Part shown: positions 55,305 to 63,419 of the stretch, piece after piece | Layout of the letters: each line of letters starts with the position of its first letter | Numbering within the stretch: the first letter of the stretch is position 1 | IMG/VR virus record: IMGVR_UViG_3300036045_000005 | Span: 1 to 64,000 of that record | Source of the DNA: a virus | Strand: one strand, 5' to 3' | Length of the DNA: 64,000 nt | Notes under the pieces: model-generated | Databases searched by the model: none | The model's input: only the letters and a program-made list of their open reading frames with translations | Told to the model about the DNA's origin: nothing | Position numbers and translations under genes: made by a program

Positions 55305-56869
55305 AAGTGACGGCTGTCTTGCTGCTCTTCCTGCTGCTGACCGCCTGCGCCACCCCACCTGCTCAACCGGGCGCAGGGGGTTATAGTTATGATCCAGCGG
55401 TCAACGCCACTATTGCTGCGCGTGGTGCCCAGGATGCGGCGGCGACCTATGAGGCAGTGCAACGGGCAACAACCGTATCGGTGCAGCAAACGGCTGTTGC
55501 TGCTCAGAACGCCACAGGAACGGTGCAGGCGGCGGCCACCCGGACAGCAGCGGTTGCTACCAGCACGGCCGAAAGCCTGAGCATCCAAGCTACCAGTATT
55601 GCGCTGGCGGCCGTGCAGACAGGCAACGCCATCAACGCCCAGGCCACGCAGATCGCAGTGGTGGCCGAGCAGACTCGATTGGCCCAGGAAGCGGCTAATA
55701 TCGAGATGGCTCGCGCCGACCAGCAACGACGGCTAGAAAACCAGCGCGACCGGGAGGAGATGTGGAACACCATTATCTTCCCAGCCCTGGTGTTGGTGGC
55801 GGTGTTGGTGGCTGTTGGCGGCATCGTGTATGCCGCCGTCTATATCTGGCGCCGGACGCAGCCGGTCATCCATGTGACCATCAACGGCCGTGATGTGCCG
55901 ATGATCCTGGATGGACAGCGCGGTGGCTACAAATTGCTGCCGCAAAATGTGATAGGTGATGTGCTGGCGCCGCCTGCCCCGGCGAGTGCGGCCGTGCAGC
56001 CCGAACCACTACCTGCCTTGCCGGAAGGCCACGTAGTGATTGCTGGCCCAACGCGTAGCGGGAAGACAACCACCCTCCTGGCAATTTTGCAACACCGGCA
56101 AGACGTGGTGGCGATAGACCCGCACGGGGCACCAGGCAAATGGGGCGATGCCCGTATGCTTGGTGCGGGGCGCAATTTTCAGGAAATTGCAGCCTTCATG
56201 CAATGGATGGAAGCGGAATTGAATCGCCGTGCGCAAGCATTGGCGGCCGACGCAAACACCAAGTTTCCTGAGATGACAGTGGTGGCCGATGAATTACCGG
56301 CCATAGCCGATGAGCTGGGTGGAGATCGTGCCTACAGCAGTTGGAAGAAGTGGGTGCGCGAAGGATGGAAATTCGGATTGTACTTTGTCTTTTCGTCTCA
56401 AAGTCTCCAGGTAAAGCCATTGGGACTAGAAGGCGAAAAGGACATACTGCGGAACTTCGTGGCCGCTATCGCTCTGGGCGGGGAGGCGGTTGAACGGTAT
56501 CCAGATTTGGCGCGGGGGATGGAACGTCCGGCTGTGCTGCGCACACTGCGCGGGACTGCCCGTGTCATCATCCCGCAAGTGGGATCGCCATCCTCCACCT
56601 CACCGACCAATGGCTATGTCGCCCCACCGGTCATCAACCTGCCCAATCCGCGCAGCCAGGCGGAGGTAGACGGCCGTGCCATGGATGGTGTTATCGCCGA
56701 GTGCGATTCGCTCAATGACGTAGGTCGTGTGCTGATGGATGCTGGCCCGGATGATATGGAAACACGGCCGTCTGGTCAGATGTTGCGGGAACGGGTGCGG
56801 CCGGCGTTGGCCTGGCGCATTAACTATCTGAGTTGCCCAGATTCAAGTCGGATATTGATCGGACGATAA
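55298..56869 (+). CDS. Lipoprotein-anchored FtsK/HerA/VirD4-like ATPase
   Basis: 523 residues. A lipoprotein signal (LLLFLLLTAC, lipobox Cys17), an Ala/Thr-rich repetitive region (residues 35-140), a membrane helix (IIFPALVLVAVLVAVGGIVY), then a cytoplasmic ATPase: VIAGPTRSGKTTTLL (Walker A, about 249), DVVAIDPHGAPGKW, and EMTVVADELPAIADE (Walker B). This resembles DNA-translocating or coupling-protein ATPases of plasmids. Lipid anchor outside and ATPase inside on one chain is unusual. It might move DNA at the membrane or interfere with host conjugation. Confidence 0.75.
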   Translation: MVKVTAVLLLFLLLTACATPPAQPGAGGYSYDPAVNATIAARGAQDAAATYEAVQRATTVSVQQTAVAAQNATGTVQAAATRTAAVATSTAESLSIQATSIALAAVQTGNAINAQATQIAVVAEQTRLAQEAANIEMARADQQRRLENQRDREEMWNTIIFPALVLVAVLVAVGGIVYAAVYIWRRTQPVIHVTINGRDVPMILDGQRGGYKLLPQNVIGDVLAPPAPASAAVQPEPLPALPEGHVVIAGPTRSGKTTTLLAILQHRQDVVAIDPHGAPGKWGDARMLGAGRNFQEIAAFMQWMEAELNRRAQALAADANTKFPEMTVVADELPAIADELGGDRAYSSWKKWVREGWKFGLYFVFSSQSLQVKPLGLEGEKDILRNFVAAIALGGEAVERYPDLARGMERPAVLRTLRGTARVIIPQVGSPSSTSPTNGYVAPPVINLPNPRSQAEVDGRAMDGVIAECDSLNDVGRVLMDAGPDDMETRPSGQMLRERVRPALAWRINYLSCPDSSRILIGR

Positions 56870-56878
56870 GGAGCAGAG

Positions 56879-57079
56879 ATAAGCAGCACAACGAAAGACT
56901 GGTGGCTGGAGTGTCCACATTGTGGCGGCAAGTTGGGGTTTGTGGAAAGCGCGGTGAAGAGGGGTGACCCGTTGCGAGCCAGTCTCAAAGAGGCGTGTGA
57001 TTGTGGTCACTGCAAAAAACGTGTGCCAGCCAGGGCGATGCTATGGAAAACCCGCCCGCCCCAAAAAAGGCAGTGGTAG
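56879..57079 (+). CDS. Zinc-ribbon protein with apparent ATA start
   Basis: 66 residues. AAGGAG (56868-56880 region) is placed five bases before an ATA codon at 56879, and no ATG, GTG or TTG precedes the first zinc pair. The product WWLECPHCGGKLGF ... CDCGHCKKRVPAR has two CxxC/CxC pairs like many small phage proteins. AUA starts are rare but known. Confidence 0.5.
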   Translation: MSSTTKDWWLECPHCGGKLGFVESAVKRGDPLRASLKEACDCGHCKKRVPARAMLWKTRPPQKRQW

Positions 57080-57097
57080 TTTCCCCTGTTGGCAGAC

Positions 57098-57128
57098 AAA
57101 AAACCGCTGGGACACGGCGGTTTTTTGT
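57098..57128. terminator. Bidirectional intrinsic terminator
   Basis: AAAAAACCGC (57098-57107) and GCGGTTTTTT (57117-57126) with a nine-base loop. It ends the operon that began at 54400. Confidence 0.85.
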
Positions 57129-57134
57129 TGCGAC

Positions 57135-57250
57135 GCACTGCGATAAATCTCGTCGCAATCCCCCTCCCCCATCGCACTGCGACCAGAGGTACGCACTGCG
57201 ACGCATTGCGACTGCGACGCGGAAAAACAGCAACCCCCACATAGTCGCAA
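57135..57250. repeat. Iteron-like cluster of GCAYTGCGAC
   Basis: Direct copies begin at 57135, 57174, 57193, 57203 and a shortened one at 57211; inverted copies lie at 57152-57159 and 57243-57252. Within 57080-57426 there is no gene. The cluster is followed by an AT-rich stretch (57255-57420). The layout suggests an origin, partition site or multi-operator control region. Confidence 0.7.
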
Positions 57251-57352
57251 CGCACAAAACAGCGAATAATCTCTCGCCCCATTAGCATAAAAATCTGTTT
57301 GTTGTTGCGGAAACGGCTGTGTTCCCTGCTGCGTTTTGCCTGTGTCAATTGA

Positions 57353-57382
57353 TTGACAAAATCAAACACTTTGATTTATAAT
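57353..57382 (+). promoter_or_regulatory. Promoter with AATCAAA-N3-TTTGATT operator
   Basis: TTGACA (57353-57358), 18-base spacer, TATAAT (57377-57382). The spacer holds AATCAAACACTTTGATT (57360-57376), a perfect 7-3-7 palindrome. The same operator lies at the same place in the promoter at 60514. Confidence 0.88.
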
Positions 57383-57426
57383 TCAAAACACCTTGATCAT
57401 TTGGTTGTAAAAAAGGAGTGTGGATC

Positions 57427-58083
57427 GTGGATAAAATCACCTGGAAAAAGAGCAAAGTTGAGGGAAGAACTGGCGTTTCCGTGCCGTACAATGCGGTATT
57501 CAACGAGCAACTGCAAGCAGCCGTGCCTTCGGCCAAATTCGAGCGGCAACCCTCGGCCTGGTTTATAGACGAAGAAGCGAAGGAGGAGGTCATCCCCCTG
57601 CTGGAAAAATTCTACCTGAACACGTCGCGCTACCGCGTGACCTGGGACATTAAGCAGGCGGGCAACATCCTGATTGATGGCGCGCGACTGATGTGGGTCA
57701 ATCGGGACCATTATAAATTCAGCCACGATCATGGCCTGGCGTTTAAGGTCGTGGAGAATACGCTGGACACCAGTGGTAGCCGCGCCAACCCTTATATTTA
57801 CGGCCGTCTGGTGCTGGAAATCTCCCTGCGCGAAGGTGCGGTGATTGAGCCAGCGCCGACTGAGATGGTTGCTATGGTGGAGGATGAGACGGCCGTGCGC
57901 CCCAACCAGCTAGCCGCCTTCCCCACCAGTGACCTGGTGGCAGAGTTGGAGCGACGTGGGCAGGCCAGCGAGACGGCTGCACAGGAGGCGATTAAGGCCA
58001 TCCTGACGGCCGTTGAGAAATCGAGTCGGGTACTTTTTGAAGAAGCGATTGAAAAAGCAAAGCACGTCATTGAGTACGCATAA
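57427..58083 (+). CDS. Replication-associated protein with HARP-like N-terminal segment
   Basis: 218 residues. RTGVSVPYNAVFNEQLQAAV ... FERQPSAWFIDEEAKEEVIP resembles the small domain found at the N-terminus of SMARCAL1-type helicases and in phage/plasmid DNA proteins. The C-terminal part is helical and acidic. It is first in the operon that encodes an SNF2 helicase, so it may act with it on DNA. GTG 57427 is favoured, as AAGGAGTGTGGATC fits it. Confidence 0.62.
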   Translation: MDKITWKKSKVEGRTGVSVPYNAVFNEQLQAAVPSAKFERQPSAWFIDEEAKEEVIPLLEKFYLNTSRYRVTWDIKQAGNILIDGARLMWVNRDHYKFSHDHGLAFKVVENTLDTSGSRANPYIYGRLVLEISLREGAVIEPAPTEMVAMVEDETAVRPNQLAAFPTSDLVAELERRGQASETAAQEAIKAILTAVEKSSRVLFEEAIEKAKHVIEYA

Positions 58084-58094
58084 GGAAGGGCGAA

Positions 58095-58445
58095 ATGGAG
58101 CATTTACAGGTATTCATAGAGTGGGCACAAAAAGATTATTCCCGCCTTGTTTCGGCGAAGCAGCGCAAATTTTTCGCGGATAAATTGCGGCGGGCGATGG
58201 CTGCCCACACGTTGCCTACAAACGACATGAGCGGCAGGTTTCCCTGCATCGCTTTTTTCTTCGATGCGGGCGTGGACGTGATCACCTCTACTGATTACAT
58301 TTTGGTGGAGATGCCTACACCGACGGCCGCCACGCCATACGGCCGTCTCTGCGTCAACTTTGGTGAGGCGGCTTGCCAACGGTTGGGGCTGCGGTGGGGA
58401 ATAAACGGTAAATACGTGGATGATAAGTCCGCTCGCCCATCATGA
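58095..58445 (+). CDS. Hypothetical protein
   Basis: 116 residues with GGAAGGGCGAA before the ATG. Mixed alpha/beta with no recognised motif. It overlaps the next gene by four bases; helicase operon member. Confidence 0.62.
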   Translation: MEHLQVFIEWAQKDYSRLVSAKQRKFFADKLRRAMAAHTLPTNDMSGRFPCIAFFFDAGVDVITSTDYILVEMPTPTAATPYGRLCVNFGEAACQRLGLRWGINGKYVDDKSARPS

Positions 58446-59113
58446 GCGAGTTACTTCTTGTCCGCCCCCCTACCCCAAAGACGGCCAGCATTGCCCGTAT
58501 CTCGTTTGACGGCGCGATGCTGCGTTGCTTCTTCCCGGAGAAGCGGGAGGACTTCAACCAGATCGTGAAGTGTCACAATCTGCGGTGGCAATCGCCGTAT
58601 TTCGTGCGTGAGATTACAGACGACACTGACCGCCTGAATTGGACGGCCGAACTCATCCACGCGCTGCTGGCTGGCGGCTTTTGCGTGAAAGCGGATGAGA
58701 GCCTCGTCCACACGGCCGTCAATCAGAGCTACACGAAAGAACCGCGTCGCACGGTATCGGCCGTTCGGACTGACCACTCGCAGTATGGTGGCTGGTTCCG
58801 CATCTGGTGGCATCGGGACGAGGACTGCTATCAGGTAGCCAAACGGCTGCCCGGAGCGCGGTACGCCAAGCCAGTTGTGGTGGTGCCGCCCGACAGTTTC
58901 GCCGAAGTACTGGATTTTGCGGAGCGGCACGAGTTTTTGGTACGGCCGTCGGCGTTGCGTGTGGCCGATGCTGCGCGGGCCGAACTGGAAGCGGCTCTGG
59001 TGGTGAGTGTGGCTGCGCCGGTAGAGCCAGAGGTGGTACGGCCGTCCACCAAACCACCCAAACTAGAAGTTCCCGATAAGGTGGCGATAGATGAATCGCT
59101 TCTCGATGATTAG
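58442..59113 (+). CDS. Helicase-associated (HARP-like) protein
   Basis: 223 residues. Two segments typical of helicase accessory domains: ARISFDGAMLRCFFPEKRED...RWQSPYFVREI and DEDCYQVAKRLPGARYAKPV, VVVPPDSFAEVLDFAERHEF. In some phages this domain is fused to SNF2 helicases; here it is separate and overlaps the helicase start by 23 bases. It probably gives DNA binding or fork specificity. Confidence 0.65.
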   Translation: MSELLLVRPPTPKTASIARISFDGAMLRCFFPEKREDFNQIVKCHNLRWQSPYFVREITDDTDRLNWTAELIHALLAGGFCVKADESLVHTAVNQSYTKEPRRTVSAVRTDHSQYGGWFRIWWHRDEDCYQVAKRLPGARYAKPVVVVPPDSFAEVLDFAERHEFLVRPSALRVADAARAELEAALVVSVAAPVEPEVVRPSTKPPKLEVPDKVAIDESLLDD

Positions 59114-60506
59114 TTCCCCCTACCCTCACCAGATTCCCGCCATTGAAAAGTTGTCCCGGCCGCGTGTCGGGGCGGCTTTTATGGAGATGGGCACGGGCAA
59201 GACGTTCGTGGCCTTGAACCTGGTACACAGCCGTCAGTCTCGCATCAATCGTGTCATCATCTATTGCCCGGTGTCTGGCAAGGAAACGTGGTATGAGGAA
59301 ATACGCAAACACACGGATGTACGGCCGTGTGACATCTGCCTGTTCGACGAGCGCACGAATATACGAAGCGTTCCCCGCTCTGCTTCCTGGCTAGTGATTG
59401 GCATTGAGAGCATGAGCAGTTCCGACCGCGTGGCCCTGGCCGCCCACGATCTGACGACGAGCGAGACGTTTGTCATCGCCGACGAGGGCAGCTACATCAA
59501 GGGTCATCGGGCCAGGCGGACGCAGCGCATCACTCGCTACAGCGAGGATTCGCGCTACCGGCTGCTGCTGAACGGCACACCGATTAGCCAGGGGTACGAA
59601 GACCTGTACGCCCAAATGAACTTCCTCAGCCCCAAAATCCTGGGGTACGGGTCATTCTACAGCTTCGCCGCCAACCACCTGGAATACTCCGAGAAATACA
59701 AGGGGTTGGTGGTCAGGGCGCACAACACCTCCTGGCTGGCGGCGAAGATGAACCCCTACATCTATCAGATAACCAAAGAGGAGGCGGGGCTGAACCTGCC
59801 ACCGAAGCTATATGACAGCCGCTATTTCCCGCTTGCCCGTGAGCAGCGGGAGGCATATGAGCAGGCGAAATACGAAATCCTGATGGATGCGGAGGAGGTG
59901 GATAGCTACGTCATCTTCCACCTGTTCACGGTGTTGCAGCAGATCGCCAGTGGCTTTTGGAAGCGGGACGGCTGTTTGTTGGAATTCCCTCACCGGCGCG
60001 TGGAGATGTTGCTGGATTACATGGAGGATGTCGGGGATCAGGAAAAGGTCATCATCTGGACGAAGTTCCGCCACTCCGTGCGCCAGATAACGGAAGAGTT
60101 GGCCGGGAAATACGGCCGTGATTCAGTGGCGCAGTATTACGGCGACCTGAACGAGAAGGAACGGGCGGCGGAGTTGGCCCGGTGGCGGCGAGAGGCTCGG
60201 TTCATTGTGGCAACAATGGAGACAGGTGGGCATGTGCAGACCTGGAACGAAGCGGCGTACAGCCTGTTCTATGAAAACGAATTCAAATACGCCAACCGGC
60301 TCCAGGCGGAGGACAGGAATCATCGCATCGGCCAGGGGCGACGACCGACCTATACCAACCTCTGGGCGCAGTGTGGGATTGAGGAGCGGATTGCGGCCAG
60401 CCACGCGAAGAAGGGGGACACGGTGCGAGATTTCCGGCGCGAAGTTGACAGGCTGAAGGATTTGAAGGGGAAGGAGTTGAAGAAGGCAGTCTTGGAATTA
60501 CTATAA
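59091..60506 (+). CDS. SNF2-family DNA helicase/translocase
   Basis: 471 residues. PYPHQIPAIEKL (Q-like motif), FMEMGTGKTF (motif I, 30-39), FVIADEGSYIKG (motif II, DEGS instead of DEAH), LLLNGTPISQGYEDLY (motif III), EKVIIWTKFRH (motif IV), and QAEDRNHRIGQGRR (motif VI). This is the compact SNF2 helicase found in many phages, used for replication or recombination. No primase domain is attached. Confidence 0.92.
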   Translation: MNRFSMISSPYPHQIPAIEKLSRPRVGAAFMEMGTGKTFVALNLVHSRQSRINRVIIYCPVSGKETWYEEIRKHTDVRPCDICLFDERTNIRSVPRSASWLVIGIESMSSSDRVALAAHDLTTSETFVIADEGSYIKGHRARRTQRITRYSEDSRYRLLLNGTPISQGYEDLYAQMNFLSPKILGYGSFYSFAANHLEYSEKYKGLVVRAHNTSWLAAKMNPYIYQITKEEAGLNLPPKLYDSRYFPLAREQREAYEQAKYEILMDAEEVDSYVIFHLFTVLQQIASGFWKRDGCLLEFPHRRVEMLLDYMEDVGDQEKVIIWTKFRHSVRQITEELAGKYGRDSVAQYYGDLNEKERAAELARWRREARFIVATMETGGHVQTWNEAAYSLFYENEFKYANRLQAEDRNHRIGQGRRPTYTNLWAQCGIEERIAASHAKKGDTVRDFRREVDRLKDLKGKELKKAVLELL

Positions 60507-60513
60507 TTTGGGG

Positions 60514-60541
60514 TTGACTAATCAAAGTCTTTGATTATACT
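60514..60541 (+). promoter_or_regulatory. Promoter with AATCAAA-N3-TTTGATT operator
   Basis: TTGACT (60514-60519), 16-base spacer, TATACT (60536-60541). AATCAAAGTCTTTGATT at 60520-60536 matches the operator at 57360 in both arms. A further small inverted repeat TTGGAC-atac-GTCCAA lies at 60566-60581 in the leader. Confidence 0.88.
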
Positions 60542-60591
60542 AATAGTAGTATTACTAACGTTTATTGGACATACGTCCAAAAGGAAAGATG

Positions 60592-61338
60592 ATGAACGAC
60601 ATTTACAAAACAATTGGTCAGAACGAAATGGCGGAACGTCTGGGGTTGTCAGTAGAGGAGTTGCTGGCGTTGATCCCTCAAGGGATTCCCGCCCATGCTC
60701 ACCCATCATCCCATTATGGGGAGTACCGGTTCCATGAATCTGGGGTCGAGCAGGTCAGGGCGATTGTCAATTGCCTGACTGGTGGTGGGCACGAATGGCA
60801 ATTTGACCACTATTATGATACACGGCTGAAGCTGCCCGTGATGGTGTGTAAAAATTGCGGCCTGGACAGCTTCCCGTCTACGCCCTATACAGGCAACGAT
60901 GCTCCCAAACTGTCAACCCCACGTGTAACAGGTGAACCGGCCACCGAAAAACAATTGGCTTACCTGCAAAAACTGAATGCCTGGTACGCACCAGACATTA
61001 CCAAACGCGAAGCCAGCGATCTGATTGACGAAGCCAAACAGCGCGTCGTCTCCCCCACCCTCTACTACGTTAAACCTATCCAGGCCACCTGTGAACGATG
61101 TGGCGTGGAATCGCCGGTTGAGGAGATGGTAGACGGTAAGGGTGGCTACGACTGGGATAATCCCGATGAGGATTTCCAGGGCAGCATCCACCTGATGAGC
61201 TATCGTTGCGCTGATGGGCATGGCTGCCAGGCTAATCGGCAGGCAAACGCAGAGGCGGCACGAATCACAGCGGAGGTGGAGCATTACGGCCGTTATGATG
61301 ACAATTCCCCTGGACAGATTGGAGGTGGAAAAATCTAA
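60592..61338 (+). CDS. Multi-zinc-finger protein
   Basis: 248 residues from ATG 60592. An N-terminal HTH-like stretch (EMAERLGLSVEELLALIPQG) is followed by CKNCGL, then ATEKQLAYLQKLNAWYAPD (a helical segment seen in phage DNA proteins), CERCGVESP and YRCADGHGC. Likely single-stranded DNA or RNA binding. Under the control of the palindromic operator. Confidence 0.68.
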   Translation: MNDIYKTIGQNEMAERLGLSVEELLALIPQGIPAHAHPSSHYGEYRFHESGVEQVRAIVNCLTGGGHEWQFDHYYDTRLKLPVMVCKNCGLDSFPSTPYTGNDAPKLSTPRVTGEPATEKQLAYLQKLNAWYAPDITKREASDLIDEAKQRVVSPTLYYVKPIQATCERCGVESPVEEMVDGKGGYDWDNPDEDFQGSIHLMSYRCADGHGCQANRQANAEAARITAEVEHYGRYDDNSPGQIGGGKI

Positions 61339-61457
61339 TAATAATCGGCCGTGCCAAGCACGGTCAATCCCGCAGACGGCCGTCACGCTGGTGGCGCGGG
61401 GTAAGCCTCCATTCGGAGGCAGGCGGCGGCCAAAAACCTTACACAAGGAGAATGGAA

Positions 61458-62240
61458 ATGTCTGAGGTAATTTACGAATCAAGTGTATTAGTGTCCAGGG
61501 AGCGCGGGGTGTTCCGGGTGGTTGTAGTCCCGGATGGCGGAAAGTTCTCCGTCGTCCAGATCGATCTAGACAGCGATCACAACCCCACGAACGAAACAAC
61601 TGTAGCCAGGTTCCGCAAGGCGAGCAACGCTGTAGAAGCAGTTACGTATCTGGAGGCCAACGGGGATTTCCCGGAGCGTCTAAAGATTTCTGTGCGCCAG
61701 ACGCAGCGTGGCGATTGGCTGGTTGTCGCTGCTCTGCAAAACAAATGCGGTATCGGTATCCACCGGTTAGGCAGCCCTGCCCCTGGATACACCACTGGGC
61801 AGCAGTACGGCCGTTATGCCAGCGAGGTAGAAGCGTGGCGGGAGGCTGCGCGACTGGCGGAGGAAAAAGATGGGGTTGTGGTTGAATGGGTGTATCCGCG
61901 ACCCAACCCTCAGTTTGTAGACCTCCCCCGCCAATACCCAAACGAAACCCATTACGCCTCATTTGAGGAGGCGGAAGCGGACGGCTGGATTTACATCAAT
62001 CCGTCGAAAACGATTGAGCATTATAACGGAGGCGTGATGTTTGCTCAGGACATTACACCAGGGAGGGCGCAAGGCTATGAGTTGGCGTTGATGATCAAAC
62101 ATGGTGGTCAATTGCAGCCCCGCCAGTTTGCGACCAACCAGATAATTTGGGCTGGTGGCAGATTCTCTTACCGATTCCGAACGGGCGACGTGGTGGATGC
62201 CATTAGGACGGCCCGGCGGTTTATTGATTCGCTTGCTTGA
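61458..62240 (+). CDS. Hypothetical protein
   Basis: 260 residues from ATG 61458; AAGGAG abuts the ATG at 61452, so the second is better. Beta-rich with several conserved-looking Trp/Tyr/Gly patches (QRGDWLVVAALQNKCGIGIH). No known domain. The gap 61339-61457 holds two small hairpins (CCGTG/CACGG, GCCTCC/GGAGGC) and an ACGGCCGT copy. Confidence 0.65.
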   Translation: MSEVIYESSVLVSRERGVFRVVVVPDGGKFSVVQIDLDSDHNPTNETTVARFRKASNAVEAVTYLEANGDFPERLKISVRQTQRGDWLVVAALQNKCGIGIHRLGSPAPGYTTGQQYGRYASEVEAWREAARLAEEKDGVVVEWVYPRPNPQFVDLPRQYPNETHYASFEEAEADGWIYINPSKTIEHYNGGVMFAQDITPGRAQGYELALMIKHGGQLQPRQFATNQIIWAGGRFSYRFRTGDVVDAIRTARRFIDSLA

Positions 62241-62246
62241 TGATGT

Positions 62247-62278
62247 GGACGGCCGTCACGATGACGGCCGTCCTTCTA
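62247..62278 (+). terminator. ACGGCCGT hairpin, perfect 10-bp stem
   Basis: GGACGGCCGT (62247-62256) and ACGGCCGTCC (62264-62273), 7-base loop, followed by TTCTAT. Between the gene at 61458 and the HAD gene; it may weaken read-through. Confidence 0.6.
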
Positions 62279-62283
62279 TAGCC

Positions 62284-63216
62284 ATGTACGACCTACACAT
62301 ATTCGACCTCGACAACACCCTGGCTTCCCGCGACCGAGACACCCTCTCCTCCGCCCCAGCCGCCTGGCTGCGCGAGCATCGGCCGCAGCGCGTGGCCATT
62401 GCCACCAATCAAGGTGGCGTGGGAATGCGCTACTGGATGGACAGTGGTGGTTTTGGTGAGCCGGAGAAGTTTCCTACGGAGACGGCCGTGCGCACCCGAC
62501 TGGCCGCTATCGCCGATGCTGTTCGCGCCCTCACCGGCGGCCAGGTGCGGGTCTACATGGCCTTCAGCTACCTCTCGCAGAAAGGCAATTGGTCGCCCAC
62601 TCCGCCCGGCCGCGAGGCTGAGCCTGAGTGGAGCCAGGCGTGGCGCAAGCCTAATCCTGGTATGTTGCTGCAAGCGGCGGCTGATTTTGGCGTGTCGCCA
62701 GAGCAGTGCATCTACGTTGGTGATTCCATCTCCAATGGCAGCGATGAAGTGGCAGCAGTGGCCGCAGGTATGGCCTATATAGATGAAAAGCAACTGTTCG
62801 GCCGTGTGGTCACGGTTTCCTACCGGCGTAGCTGGCCGATTGAGTGGCTACGGCCGCATGAACGCATTGGTCTGGATGTGGCGGCTACCTATCGCCGCTT
62901 CGAGCAGGCTCTCCGCGACAACCTGATGGTTTATCACTACATCCTGGGTATTGAGTTTGAGCCGATGGATGAGGCGGATCATGATTTCCATTTCGATGAA
63001 GCGAGCGCGGCCGTGCTGGAACACGAGATCGCATTACGCTGGATTCGGGACATGGATATTAACAGGAGATGGCTGGTGTACCTGACGGCCGAGGAACATG
63101 CCGAAGCATTAGCCAACCACCCACAGTATTTCCCATCACTCACTGGTGAGTTGATGGATATATATGGCCTGAGCGCGAAGGAGGCGATTGCGCTCAGGGA
63201 CAAAGCGAGGCAATGA
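62284..63216 (+). CDS. HAD-superfamily phosphatase (HAD-IIIA-like)
   Basis: 310 residues from ATG 62284. IFDLDNTLASRD (motif I, two Asp), VAIATNQGGVGMR (motif II Thr), RKPNPGML (motif III Lys) and CIYVGDSISNGSDEVAA (motif IV) define a HAD-IIIA hydrolase like histidinol-phosphatase or polynucleotide 3'-phosphatase. The C-terminal 120 residues form an unrelated charged domain. It may repair DNA/RNA ends or act on a nucleotide. The frame back to 62155 overlaps its neighbour. Confidence 0.82.
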   Translation: MYDLHIFDLDNTLASRDRDTLSSAPAAWLREHRPQRVAIATNQGGVGMRYWMDSGGFGEPEKFPTETAVRTRLAAIADAVRALTGGQVRVYMAFSYLSQKGNWSPTPPGREAEPEWSQAWRKPNPGMLLQAAADFGVSPEQCIYVGDSISNGSDEVAAVAAGMAYIDEKQLFGRVVTVSYRRSWPIEWLRPHERIGLDVAATYRRFEQALRDNLMVYHYILGIEFEPMDEADHDFHFDEASAAVLEHEIALRWIRDMDINRRWLVYLTAEEHAEALANHPQYFPSLTGELMDIYGLSAKEAIALRDKARQ

Positions 63217-63419
63217 TGTTACTCACAAAAGCAATGGCGTTGGAAAAATTGAAACAATACTTGTCATTTGCTCCTGGCTCTGTGGGGACACCGGAGGAGC
63301 AGGCGGAGCAACTGGTCTATCGTCAACAGGTGGTTGATCGCATCTTCGGCGAGCGGATATTTGTCAATGATGCCGAGTTCGAGGAGGCATTAGACCGGCT
63401 GGAGAGTGGTGATGAGTGA
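63213..63419 (+). CDS. Hypothetical small protein
   Basis: 68 residues from ATG 63213 overlapping the HAD stop; a second ATG follows. Charged helical, ending acidic. Overlaps the ParB-like start by eight bases. Confidence 0.6.
   Translation: MMLLTKAMALEKLKQYLSFAPGSVGTPEEQAEQLVYRQQVVDRIFGERIFVNDAEFEEALDRLESGDE

Noticed and set aside
57001-57285. Plus-strand frame through the terminator and iteron cluster
   Set aside because: It crosses a bidirectional terminator and simple repeats, with low-complexity protein. The real gene here is the zinc-ribbon frame at 56879-57079.
57360-57376. Host IHF site
   Set aside because: AATCAA resembles the IHF consensus start, but the perfect 7-3-7 symmetry and exact placement within two promoter spacers fit a dimeric repressor better.
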